From JAJEAO01 sp963667635 (GTDB taxonomy: Bacteria > Acidobacteriota > Vicinamibacteria > Marinacidobacterales > Marinacidobacteraceae), in assembly GCA_965232015.1 (NCBI GenBank), contig OZ246946.1, positions 3,100,001 through 3,164,000 on the forward strand: 64,000 bases of DNA, given 5' to 3'. Shown here in pieces: positions 28,463 through 36,313 of the stretch (its first letter is position 1; each line of letters starts with the position of its first letter). The position numbers and the translations under genes are program-made. The notes under the pieces were generated by a model. It was not told where the DNA came from. It searched no databases and saw only the letters and a program-made list of their open reading frames with translations.

Positions 28463-29218
28463 GCTGACCAGTTCCGAATAGATCCCCGCCGCCGGCGAAC
28501 GCGGGTCATGGGACTGCAGGGGGATCCCGTGGGAAGGAGCTTCGGCGAGCCGCACCGAGCGCGGGATCTCGGACCGGAACACCCTCGCGCCGAACTCGCG
28601 GCGCACCTCTTCGATGACCTGTCGCGTCAGATTCGTGCGGCGATCCACCATGTTGAACAAGACTCCGGCGAGTTCGAGATCCGGGTTCCATGATCCCGCC
28701 ACCCGCTCGACCGTATCGAGGAGCCGCGCGAGCCCTTGCATGGAAAAGTACTCGCACTGCATGGGGACGAGCACCGCATCGGCGGCGACCAGCGCATTCA
28801 CCGTGAGGAGCCCGAGGGACGGAGGGCAGTCGAGCAGAACGAACGCCACGCCGGGGTGTTCGACCCCGTAGGTGGCGAGGCACTCCCGCAGCCGCGAGGC
28901 GCGCCGCCTCGGATCCGGTTCATCGGCGGCGAGCTCGAGATCGGCTCCGGCGAGGGAGGGGTCGGAAGGACAGGCGAGCAGGTCGGAGGTCGAAGTCGTG
29001 CGGACCACCGCGCCGAGAGGTTCCCCATCCACGAGCGTGTCATAGACGCTGAGGCCCTCGTCGAGACGGAGGCCGAGCGCCGCCGTCAGGTTGCCCTGCG
29101 GATCGAGATCCACGACGACGGTGCGATGTCCGCGCTGGGCGAGAGCGGCGCCCAGGTTGACCGTGGTGGTGGTCTTGCCCACGCCGCCTTTCTGGTTGGC
29201 GATCGCCAGAACCCGCAT
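28445..29218 (-). CDS. parA: Chromosome-partitioning ATPase ParA
   Basis: This 257-residue protein starts MRVLAIANQKGGVGKTTTTV, the deviant Walker A (KGGVGKTTT). It continues with VVVDLDPQGNLTAALGL (Walker A', including the DxDPQ switch) and FVLLDCPPSLGLLTVNAL. The ATP-dependent ParA dimer binds DNA and pulls ParB-parS complexes apart. ATG 29216-29218 is the family start; an open frame continues upstream through the parS sites but is not ParA-like. The gene ends just before parB, with the repeated tail spacer between them. Confidence 0.96.
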   Translation of the reverse strand: MRVLAIANQKGGVGKTTTTVNLGAALAQRGHRTVVVDLDPQGNLTAALGLRLDEGLSVYDTLVDGEPLGAVVRTTSTSDLLACPSDPSLAGADLELAADEPDPRRRASRLRECLATYGVEHPGVAFVLLDCPPSLGLLTVNALVAADAVLVPMQCEYFSMQGLARLLDTVERVAGSWNPDLELAGVLFNMVDRRTNLTRQVIEEVRREFGARVFRSEIPRSVRLAEAPSHGIPLQSHDPRSPAAGIYSELVSEVMAR

Positions 29219-29269
29219 TCCGAACCCCGAAGGGGAGGATACCGTGGAGGCGGACGCGGCGTGGATCAA

Positions 29270-29285
29270 TGTTTCCCGTGAAACA
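29270..29285. promoter_or_regulatory. parS site 1 (one mismatch)
   Basis: TGTTTCCCGTGAAACA differs by one base from the bacterial consensus parS palindrome TGTTTCACGTGAAACA. It lies 52 bp upstream of the parA start codon, a common position, and is the probable ParB loading site together with the perfect copy 20 bp further. Confidence 0.85.
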
Positions 29286-29305
29286 TCGCGATCCGACCGG
29301 CGAGA

Positions 29306-29321
29306 TGTTTCACGTGAAACA
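29306..29321. promoter_or_regulatory. parS site 2 (perfect consensus)
   Basis: TGTTTCACGTGAAACA matches the consensus parS palindrome exactly. It lies in the rsmG-parA spacer, 24 bp from the rsmG stop, with the start-to-start spacing to site 1 being 36 bp. A ParB clamp is loaded here and spreads in both directions. Confidence 0.95.
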
Positions 29322-29345
29322 CGGCGCCGCGCCGGCCGCCGGTCA

Positions 29346-30029
29346 TCACGCTGGTCGGGACAGCGGGTCGGAAGAACGGCCGGCGGCCGGCGGGGAGGGA
29401 CGACCGACCCAGACGATGCCACGCCGGGCGGGCAGGAGGTCCTCCCGAAACAGGCCGGAGGGAAGATCCGCCCGGGCGCGGGCCGCCAGGCTCGTCGGCC
29501 AGATCACGACCGCTTCCGGCGACAGCGAGGCCGCGAGGCCGGTCCATTCGCGCCGGCTCAGCCGCACCGCTCGCAGGGTCACGGCCGAGAGCGCGCGCAT
29601 CGAGGCAGCGTTGCCGTCGTCATTCAAGTAGTCGTTGAGGCGGCGTCGCTCTACCTTCACCCGATTCTCCAGCCCGAGGGTCTCGACCGCGACACCGAGG
29701 AAGCCAGCCGCCTGGCGCCGCGGCTCGAGCAGTGTCCACGGTCCCGCCCCTCCCGTCTCGTCCTCCACGATCGCCAGCGGGAGCGCCGGCGTTCCGGCGC
29801 CACTCCCGACATCCAGCCGCCGCCCGGTCGCCGGCAGGTACGGCCCCAGCGCGAGCGACTCGACGAAGTAGCCCTCCGCCAGCGCCTCCGGGGTCGAAAA
29901 ACCGGTGATGCCCCGGCCGCGCCACGCCTGGAGCAGCCGAAACAGGTCGTCGAAGCGCGCCCGGGCCCGCTCCGGCGCCTGCAGGTCGTGCTGCGCCAGT
30001 GCGCTCCGCAGCGGCTCGTCGGCGGTCAA
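29346..30029 (-). CDS. rsmG: 16S rRNA (guanine-N7)-methyltransferase RsmG
   Basis: This ~227-residue class I methyltransferase has the AdoMet loop LDVGSGAGTPALPLAI and TLLEPRRQAAGFLGVAVETL, the RsmG/GidB family order. It methylates G527 of 16S rRNA in E. coli. TTG 30027-30029 overlaps the yidC stop (TTGA), the only start that gives a normal N-terminus; longer frames run through yidC. It lies between yidC and the parS/parA region, its usual place next to parAB. Confidence 0.9.
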   Translation of the reverse strand: MTADEPLRSALAQHDLQAPERARARFDDLFRLLQAWRGRGITGFSTPEALAEGYFVESLALGPYLPATGRRLDVGSGAGTPALPLAIVEDETGGAGPWTLLEPRRQAAGFLGVAVETLGLENRVKVERRRLNDYLNDDGNAASMRALSAVTLRAVRLSRREWTGLAASLSPEAVVIWPTSLAARARADLPSGLFREDLLPARRGIVWVGRPSPPAAGRSSDPLSRPA

Positions 30030-31819
30030 CGTCGCGCCCGGCGGCGGCGCCGCCTCCTCCGGGGCCGGCGTGGCTCGCCTCCCCGGCCGGCAGCCTTGAC
30101 CCGCGCCGGCGCGGTGCTGGCCGCGGCCTTCGCGGCTTCCTCGCGTCGGGTGAGGATCCGCTGGGTGACGAGTTGCTGCCCCATGGAGAACAGGTTGTTC
30201 GCAAACCAGTAGAGGACGAGCCCGGAAGGCGCCCACGCCAGGATCAGCGTGAACACGATCGGCATGAACATCATGATCCGGGCCTGGATCCCCTCGGCCT
30301 GCGTCTGCGTCATGCGCTGCATGAAGAGCTGGCTCACACCCATCAGGATCGGCAGGATGAAGTAGGGATCCTCGGTGGAGAGGTCCTGGATCCACAGGAC
30401 CCACGGCGCGTGGCGGAGCTCGACCGAAGCCACCAGCAACCGGTAGAACGCGAAGAAGAACGGAATCATCAGGAGCATCGGCAAACAGCCCCCGATCGGG
30501 GACACGCCGTGCTCCTTGTAGAGCGCCGCCATCTCCTGATTCATCTCCCCCCGGCGCGGGTCGGTGGCCTTGAGGCCCTTGTACTTCTCCTGGATCCGCT
30601 TCACCTGCGGGCTGATCTTCTGCATCCCGCGGATCGAGATGAACGAGTAGTGCTTCAGCGGGGCCAGCAGGATGCTGATGAGCAGGGTGACCAGGACGAT
30701 CGCCCACCCGAAGTTCCCCAGTCCGTCGTGGAACCAGAGCAGCACCGTGCGGATCGGCACCGCGAGGAAGCTCCAGAACCCGAACTCGACGATGTCCATA
30801 CCCAGTTCGGAGAGGACCTCCACCTGCTTCGGCCCGGCGAACAGGGTGAACTCCGCCGGCCCGGAAGAACCGAGCCGCGCCACCATGACTTCGCGCTCGC
30901 TCCCGCTGTTTTCCTCGGTGACCGCCGCGAAGCTGTCCCAGGGCAGGATGAGGGAATCGAGGCGTCCCTCGTAGCGCTGCCCCGGCCGCGCCACCAGCAA
31001 ACCGGCGAAGTAGTGCGAGCTGACGCCCACTCCCCGGACCGAAAGGCTCTCGGCGCTTCCTTCGCGGACATCGTCCAGCGAGAACAGCAGGTTCTCCCCC
31101 GAAGTGCGGATGACCCCCTGATCCGCGGTCACATAGGTTCCGGTGGCGCTCTCATCGCCGATCCCCGGTCCGAACAGGATTTCCTTGGGCTGCTCGGCCC
31201 CGCCGCGGCGAGCGGAGACCTGGCTCTCGATCCGGTAATCGCCGCCGCTCACCCGGGCCGTCTTCCGCACCTCGAGCCCATCCGCCGTCACGAGGTGGAA
31301 GGCGATCTCGCGGGACTGGCCATCGTCGAGGTCGAGCCGCACCGCTCCGTCCTGCGCGACGCCGTCCACGGTGACCTCGTAGAGCGCGCTCACCAGCCGC
31401 CGCGGCGCCGAATCCCCAGGCAGCAGCACATCGAACGGGCGCACCGCCTCGACGAGATCGTCGCCCTGCGGAATCGTCTGGTAGGGATTCCCGGCCGAAT
31501 CGGTGTGCTCGTTCAGCCGAAGCCCGAGCAGCCGGGCGCCGCGGTTAGTGAACTCGGCTTCGAAGAGCCGGCTGCGCACGGTGATCCGCTGTTCCCGCGC
31601 CGCCGCCCGCGGCTCCACCGCCGGGGTCTCCGGCGCAGCAGCGGCGGGCGCGGCCGGCTCCGGTTCCGGCAGGAGCGACGGGGATGCGGTCGCCGGGGTC
31701 GTCTCGACGACGTCCTCGGCCGGAGCGGCCGGCGGCGCCCCATCTCCGCCGAAGAAGCGGACGAAGAGCAGGAAGACGATGAACGACAGGAGAAACGCGA
31801 GGAGAACGCGGCGTTCCAT
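30026..31819 (-). CDS. yidC: Membrane protein insertase YidC
   Basis: This 597-residue protein has an N-terminal membrane helix (MERRVLLAFLLSFIVFLLFV) and a proline/alanine-rich linker. A large periplasmic beta-domain follows (residues ~70-330). The conserved membrane core spans GNFGWAIVLVTLLISILLAP, CLPMLLMIPFFFAFYRLLVA and GLVLYWFANNLFSMGQQ. It inserts and folds inner-membrane proteins, alone or with SecYEG. The C-terminal tail is basic, as in rhodobacterial and myxobacterial forms, and could help contact ribosomes. It sits in the rpmH-rnpA-yidD-yidC-rsmG cluster. Confidence 0.96.
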   Translation of the reverse strand: MERRVLLAFLLSFIVFLLFVRFFGGDGAPPAAPAEDVVETTPATASPSLLPEPEPAAPAAAAPETPAVEPRAAAREQRITVRSRLFEAEFTNRGARLLGLRLNEHTDSAGNPYQTIPQGDDLVEAVRPFDVLLPGDSAPRRLVSALYEVTVDGVAQDGAVRLDLDDGQSREIAFHLVTADGLEVRKTARVSGGDYRIESQVSARRGGAEQPKEILFGPGIGDESATGTYVTADQGVIRTSGENLLFSLDDVREGSAESLSVRGVGVSSHYFAGLLVARPGQRYEGRLDSLILPWDSFAAVTEENSGSEREVMVARLGSSGPAEFTLFAGPKQVEVLSELGMDIVEFGFWSFLAVPIRTVLLWFHDGLGNFGWAIVLVTLLISILLAPLKHYSFISIRGMQKISPQVKRIQEKYKGLKATDPRRGEMNQEMAALYKEHGVSPIGGCLPMLLMIPFFFAFYRLLVASVELRHAPWVLWIQDLSTEDPYFILPILMGVSQLFMQRMTQTQAEGIQARIMMFMPIVFTLILAWAPSGLVLYWFANNLFSMGQQLVTQRILTRREEAAKAAASTAPARVKAAGRGGEPRRPRRRRRRRRARR

Positions 31820-31840
31820 GGCTTGATTCCTTGGGTTGGC

Positions 31841-32218
31841 TCAGGGGCGGCGGGAAGGCGCTGTCTCCCGGCGGCGAAGCGCGGCGGTCGGGACCCGACG
31901 CCACGGCTCCGGGCCGGTCCTTCCCCGGGGCGGATCCGGCGGTTCGGGGATCGGATCGTAGCCACGACCGCCAAACGGCCGGCACCGGAGGAGTCGCCGG
32001 CCGCCCAGCCAGGCCCCGCGCCACGGCCCGTGGACGCGGATCGCCGCTTCCGCATACCGCGAGCAGGACGGCGTGAACCGGCACAGACCACCGAGCACCG
32101 GAGAGAGGATCGCGCGGTAGGCGTGGATCCCGAGCAGCAGCAGCGCTTCCACGGTGCGTTCGACGGCGACCCGGACGGTCGTCGTCCCGCCAGCGCGGGT
32201 CGGCGCGGCTTCCTTCAC
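31841..32218 (-). CDS. yidD: Membrane protein insertion efficiency factor YidD
   Basis: This ~125-residue protein has the YidD/DUF37 core LLLLGIHAYRAILSPVLGG, then CRFTPSCSRYAEAAIRVHGP and GRRLLRCRPFGGRGYDPIPE, including the conserved CRFxPSCSxYA and HPxxxGGxDP-like ending. GTG 32216-32218 overlaps the rnpA stop as GTGA, giving the expected size; longer in-frame starts would reach into rnpA. It assists YidC-dependent insertion; it lies between rnpA and yidC as in most bacteria. The C-terminal extension is rich in proline and arginine. Confidence 0.93.
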   Translation of the reverse strand: MKEAAPTRAGGTTTVRVAVERTVEALLLLGIHAYRAILSPVLGGLCRFTPSCSRYAEAAIRVHGPWRGAWLGGRRLLRCRPFGGRGYDPIPEPPDPPRGRTGPEPWRRVPTAALRRRETAPSRRP

Positions 32219-32580
32219 GGGCCCGCCGCGCCCGCTCGCTCGAGCGCGAGGCGGTACGCGGCCTTGAGCGACGCCCACGGAGCGTCCCCGATCCCGCGCC
32301 GAGCGACCAGAACCAGATCCCCCGCCGGGCGCCACGACCCCCGACGATAGAGCTCCCGGAGCCGGCGCTTCGCCCGCGCCCTCGTCACCGCTCCTCCGAC
32401 CCGACGACTCGCCACCACGCCGAGACGCCCCCCGTCCCGAACCCCGGGCAACACGAACGCGAGCACCCAGCGCGACCCCCCTCGGGAGCCCTGGTCCATC
32501 ACGGTCCGGAAGTCGGCGGACTTCCGCACCCGCTGCTCCCGCCGGAGACGCTGGTCCGGCGACGCGAAGGCGGCGACCAC
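32215..32580 (-). CDS. rnpA: Ribonuclease P protein component RnpA
   Basis: This 121-residue basic protein begins VVAAFASPDQRLRREQRVRK. It has RTVMDQGSRGGSRWVLAFVL and the RNR-like motif AVTRARAKRRLRELYRR, where the usual RNRxKRxxRE reads RARAKRRLRE. It ends with VARRGIGDAPWASLKAAY. It is the protein subunit of RNase P that matures tRNA 5' ends. GTG 32578-32580 is chosen by family length; an upstream open frame continues but is simply arginine-rich. Confidence 0.93.
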   Translation of the reverse strand: MVAAFASPDQRLRREQRVRKSADFRTVMDQGSRGGSRWVLAFVLPGVRDGGRLGVVASRRVGGAVTRARAKRRLRELYRRGSWRPAGDLVLVARRGIGDAPWASLKAAYRLALERAGAAGP

Positions 32581-32642
32581 TCGACGGGGGGGGCGCCGGC
32601 GACGCGCCGGCCTCCGGCGACGGCGCGCCGACCGCGCGCCGG

Positions 32643-32777
32643 TCAGGCCGTGAGGCGCCGGCGCCCCCGCCGTCGCCGGCGGGCCAGCACCCGACGACCC
32701 CCCGGCGTGCTCATCCGCGCGCGGAAGCCGTGCTTCCGCTTTCTCCGTCGTCGGTTCGGCTGAAATGTCCGCTTCAT
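32643..32777 (-). CDS. rpmH: 50S ribosomal protein L34
   Basis: This 44-residue, arginine-rich protein starts MKRTFQPNRRRRKRKHGFRA and ends RMSTPGGRRVLARRRRRGRRRLTA. This is a full-length L34, and the ATG at 32775-32777 gives the family start exactly. It is the first gene of the rpmH-rnpA-yidD-yidC-rsmG run. Divergent dnaA lies across about 490 bp. Confidence 0.97.
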   Translation of the reverse strand: MKRTFQPNRRRRKRKHGFRARMSTPGGRRVLARRRRRGRRRLTA

Positions 32778-33270
32778 GAAAAAACCTGCTGCTCCAACCC
32801 GATGAAAAAGGTCGTCCCGCGCTCTGGAGGCGAAGCAAACCATCGCCGCGCCGCGCAGACTCGCGGGAAACGGGTCAGTTTACCGAGGACGGAGGCGGGC
32901 GGTCAAGGACTCGGCGGCGCAGCGCCGTTTCCGTAACGGAACCAACGGTTTCGACCTTCGGAACCGCCCCCGGAACCGTCTCGCCGGATCATCGTGAATG
33001 ATTGGCGCGCCCGGAAACCGGGTGAATTCGGGGGTCCGGCACGCAATCCGGTACTGAAACATGACCTTGCGGGGCGCCGGGATTCCCGGCGGCGGGGCGG
33101 GGTTCGGAACGGCTCCGGAGGCGGATAGATTTCCGGGTTCCGAGTGGCGGCGTTCCGTTGGGGAGGCCGCCAACCGGCGCCGCGCCTTCCCCTCCCGAAG
33201 ACCGGGGAGAGCCCGGCGCGCCGGCCCCTCCCCAGCGCCTGACAGCCCCCCCCCCGCCCCCCTCCCGCTC
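32778..33270. other. rpmH-dnaA intergenic region, including a short palindrome and a poly-C tract
   Basis: The first ~120 bp carry an A-rich stretch next to rpmH (GAAAAAACC, GATGAAAAAGG) and presumably its promoter. A perfect palindrome TTCCGTAACGGAA lies at 32929-32941. Nearer dnaA is a run of ten cytosines followed by G and six more (about 33246-33262), just before the chosen TTG of dnaA. No TTATCCACA-type DnaA boxes are visible. An open plus-strand frame from ATG 33061 leads into dnaA but the added 70 residues are low-complexity. Confidence 0.5.
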
Positions 33271-34635
33271 TTGCCAAGAACGACCATCCGGCGCCGCGCT
33301 TCGCGTGGATCCCGCCTCTGGGCGGGCGCGCTCGAGATCCTGCGCGAGCGGATTCCCGACCGCCAATTCCGCACCTGGATCGAGCCGGCCCGGTGGCTTG
33401 GCGTCGAAGGTGGCGAAGCGCGGCTGCGGGTCCCGAACGCGACCTTCGCGACCCGCCTCGAGGGACGCTACGCAACGGCTCTCCTCGAGAGCCTCCGTCG
33501 GGCGGGCAGCGACGCCGCCTCCGTGCGCTGCCTGGTGGGACCGGACCCGTGGGGCCCCGCCGCCGCCTCTCCTGGAGGCGAATCTCCCCGCGCCTTGACA
33601 GAGAGCGAACCCCTCTCGCCGGAATTCACCTTCGACACCTTCGTCACCGGCGCGCCGAACCGCTGCGCCCGGGAAGCGGCGCTGGCCGTGAGTGATCCGG
33701 GGGCGGTCAGCACTCCGTTCACGCCCTTGGTGGTTTACGGCCGGGCCGGAGTCGGCAAGACCCATCTCCTCCAGGCCATCGCCCGGAGGCTCCGCGAAGG
33801 CCGCGAGGGGAATCGGGTGCTCTACGCCCGCGGAGAGTCGTTCGGGAGGCAGGTCGTCAAGGCCGTGCGGTCGAACCAGCTCTATCCCTTTCGCGAGGCG
33901 TGCCAGCGGCTCGACGCCCTGTTGGTGGACGACCTCGAGTTCCTCGCGGGCCTCGACCGATTCAGCCGTTCGGCGGAGGAGTTCTTCCACGCGGTCACCG
34001 GGCTCGCCGAGCGCGGCGTACCGGTCGTGATCTCCGCAACCTTGCATCCCCGCGACATTCGGGATCTGGATCGCCGGATCTGCAGCCGACTCGAGAGCGG
34101 TCTCGTCACCGACATCGCCCGTCCGGACCGCCACACCCGGGTCGAGATCGTGAGGCGGAAGGCGGCCGCACGGCATCTGGTCCTGCCCGACGGCGCCGCC
34201 GAGAAGATCGCCGACCGCCTCCGGGAAGGCCCGCGCGATCTCGAGGGCGCCCTTTCCCGCGTCATCACCATGGCGCGGGCCGAACAGACCGACGGAATCT
34301 CGATGGGCCTGGTGGAGCGCGTCCTCGACCAGACGCCGCTCCCGGCGCCCCGTGAGATCTCGATCCCGGAAGTCATCGGCGCGGTCGCCGCCGCCTTCGG
34401 CATCCCGCCGGTCCGCCTCCCCGAGCGCTACCGGGGTCATGAAGTCTCCCTCGCCCGTCATGTGGCGATGTATGTGGCGCGGGAAGTCACCGGCAGGACT
34501 CTCACCGAGATCGGGCGCGCCTTCCGGCGCAAGCACTCCACGATTTCGTACGGGATCAAGCGGGTGACGGACCAGAAGAAACGGGACCCCGGGCTCGAAC
34601 GCCTCGTCGAACGCCTGATCCGGCGGCTGGGCTAG
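33271..34635 (+). CDS. dnaA: Chromosomal replication initiator DnaA, with diverged domain IV motif
   Basis: This ~454-residue protein starts at TTG 33271. Domain I reads LWAGALEILRERIPDRQFRT-WIEPARWL. The AAA+ domain has Walker A YGRAGVGKTHLL, Walker B LDALLVDDLEFL and the sensor ISATLHPRDI. The C-terminal DNA-binding domain reads SLARHVAMYVAREVTGRTLT-EIGRAFRRKHSTISYGI. In most DnaA proteins the last motif is FGGRDHTTVxHA; here the R/K-H-S-T-I-S version differs at the residues that read the DnaA box. A longer frame begins at ATG 33061, but its extra 70 residues contain a low-complexity stretch. TTG 33271 starts ~14 residues before the conserved domain I, as in homologues. Confidence 0.95.
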   Translation: MPRTTIRRRASRGSRLWAGALEILRERIPDRQFRTWIEPARWLGVEGGEARLRVPNATFATRLEGRYATALLESLRRAGSDAASVRCLVGPDPWGPAAASPGGESPRALTESEPLSPEFTFDTFVTGAPNRCAREAALAVSDPGAVSTPFTPLVVYGRAGVGKTHLLQAIARRLREGREGNRVLYARGESFGRQVVKAVRSNQLYPFREACQRLDALLVDDLEFLAGLDRFSRSAEEFFHAVTGLAERGVPVVISATLHPRDIRDLDRRICSRLESGLVTDIARPDRHTRVEIVRRKAAARHLVLPDGAAEKIADRLREGPRDLEGALSRVITMARAEQTDGISMGLVERVLDQTPLPAPREISIPEVIGAVAAAFGIPPVRLPERYRGHEVSLARHVAMYVAREVTGRTLTEIGRAFRRKHSTISYGIKRVTDQKKRDPGLERLVERLIRRLG

Positions 34636-35108
34636 TCGCGCCGCTCGCGCCGTCCCCTCGAGGGCCCGGCGTCTCTCCCGACGCCCACCGTTTCCCGTGT
34701 CGCCCCGTGTCGCCCGGTATCGCGCTGCCGCTCCCGAACCGGAGCGCCCCACCGGCAAGGACAACCCCGGGGTCTGTCGAAAACCCGTCGAGAATGCGAC
34801 ACCGGTGTCAGGTTCGAGGCGCCGCTCGCCGGCCGGCGCCCGGCCCCGCCCGGACTCTCCCGCGGCGGGCGCTCCACCGAGAGATTCCGAACAATCCGGT
34901 GGAAGGGCTCCGAGTCAACAAAATCAACGGTTTGGAGCAGACTTTGGACACTTTCTACAGACATCCATTTCGACTATAATTCGGGGGTCCCGCAGACCGT
35001 CTTCCCTACGATGCCAGCGGGATCCGACCTTTTCTGGTACGGCCCGGCGATGTGTTGGGTACGGGGTGTTCCGTTCCCCGCTTCATGTCTTTTTCCCGCA
35101 GAGCACCC
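34636..35108. other. dnaA-dnaN intergenic region, candidate replication origin
   Basis: This 473-bp spacer between dnaA and dnaN includes a locally AT-richer part (~34905-34985: GTCAACAAAATCAACGG, two TTTGGA repeats, then ACTATAAT), a frequent place for oriC. I see no consensus DnaA boxes, which may relate to the altered DnaA domain IV. Strand bias supports an origin close to here: gene runs are divergent on either side. The alternative is the rpmH-dnaA spacer. Confidence 0.4.
34975..34980 (+). promoter_or_regulatory. Probable -10 element for dnaN
   Basis: TATAAT at 34975-34980 is a perfect -10 hexamer, rare in this GC-rich sequence, 129 bp upstream of the dnaN ATG. A plausible but weak -35 (TTTCTA/TTCTAC) lies about 16-17 bp upstream. 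It likely starts a dnaN transcript with a long leader. Confidence 0.45.
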
Positions 35109-36251
35109 ATGAAACTCACTATTGATCGCAAGGCCCTTCTCGACGAGCTGAGTCTGTTCGCCGGCGTCGTGGACAGCCGCGGGACCGACCTCACGTTCGC
35201 GAGCGTCACGTTTCGCAGCGAGGGGGACGATTGCGAACTCTCGGCGTCGGGCGGCGAGATCGGTCTGCGCTCCACGCTGTCCGCCGATTCCGAGGGAGAG
35301 GGGTTCCTGAGCGTCCCGGTGGGTCGCCTCGCGGCGTGGCTCAAGGAGGTGCGGGGCGCCGAAGTCGTGCTCGAGGACGACGACGACTCGCGCGGAGTGC
35401 GCGGCCGCTGCGGACAGGCCGTGGTCAAGATTCCCGGGCGCGTGGGCGAGCCGCCCAGCATCGAGGCACCTCCCGAGAAGCCGGTCGCCACCCTGGGCGC
35501 CGACACGATGGCGACCCTGCTGGCGGCCGGCTCCTATGCATTTCCCGACGGGCCCGATGCGCATCCGGGAAGCGCAGGCGCCCAGATCGAGGTGAGGAGC
35601 GGCGAGATCCGGGTCGTGTCGTCGGACCACTCCCGCCTCGCGTTCTCGAGCGCCCGCATCCTCGACTCCGACTCCGACTCCGAACTGGAGCTCCCGCCGG
35701 AGGAGGAGAAGCTTTCCTTCGGCATCTCGATGAAGACCGTCAACGAGCTGAAACTGCTGTGCCGCGCCGGGGACGGCGCCATGAAGTTCTTCAGCGCCGA
35801 AAACCACCTCTTCTTCGACTTCGGTCCTCGTCTGCTCGTCTGCGCGCGCCTCTCCGACCAACTCCCCGAGTACGAGCACGTGATCCCCAAGGACTGTCCG
35901 ATCCGCGGCCGCGTGGATCGCCAGGCCCTCCTCGCGGCGGTCCAGTCCGCGCTCCATTTCGCTCCCGGAGAGTGGCATCGGGCGCGTCTGGACGTCGCCG
36001 AGGACTCGCTCTCCATCGAGGCCGACTCGGTCCTGGGGGAAGCGAACGCCACCGTCGAGTTCAGCAACGCGCAGGGAGGGGCCCTCACGCTCCACGTGAA
36101 TCTGGCCCATTTCCGCGACTTCGCGCGCCACGTCGCCTGCGAGACCGCGGAAGTCGCCTTCACCGGTCCGGATCGGCCCTTCCTGCTGTCTCCGATGGGC
36201 GAGGAAGACGGCTTCACTCACTTCTGCGTGGGGATGCCGATTTCCCCGTAG
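35109..36251 (+). CDS. dnaN: DNA polymerase III beta sliding clamp
   Basis: This 380-residue protein starts MKLTIDRKALLDELSLFAGV at ATG 35109. It has the three clamp repeats: LTFASVTFRSEGDDCELSA and SVPVGRLAAWLKEV in the first; VVSSDHSRLAFSS in the second; YEHVIPKD, VDRQALLAAVQSAL and FLLSPMGEEDG in the third. It ends GMPISP where many have VMPMRL. The ring dimer tethers polymerase III to DNA. gyrB begins 62 bp downstream; the recF gene that commonly lies here is absent. Confidence 0.95.
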   Translation: MKLTIDRKALLDELSLFAGVVDSRGTDLTFASVTFRSEGDDCELSASGGEIGLRSTLSADSEGEGFLSVPVGRLAAWLKEVRGAEVVLEDDDDSRGVRGRCGQAVVKIPGRVGEPPSIEAPPEKPVATLGADTMATLLAAGSYAFPDGPDAHPGSAGAQIEVRSGEIRVVSSDHSRLAFSSARILDSDSDSELELPPEEEKLSFGISMKTVNELKLLCRAGDGAMKFFSAENHLFFDFGPRLLVCARLSDQLPEYEHVIPKDCPIRGRVDRQALLAAVQSALHFAPGEWHRARLDVAEDSLSIEADSVLGEANATVEFSNAQGGALTLHVNLAHFRDFARHVACETAEVAFTGPDRPFLLSPMGEEDGFTHFCVGMPISP

Positions 36252-36313
36252 ATGTCCAGCTCCAGGGACTCGTCATTGCCGGAAGCGCCGCGCGTCCGGT
36301 TCGGAGTGTCGCG

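Noticed and set aside
33061..33270. N-terminal extension of DnaA from ATG 33061
   Set aside because: The extra 70 residues include the poly-C-encoded proline stretch and do not match DnaA domain I, which starts after TTG 33271.
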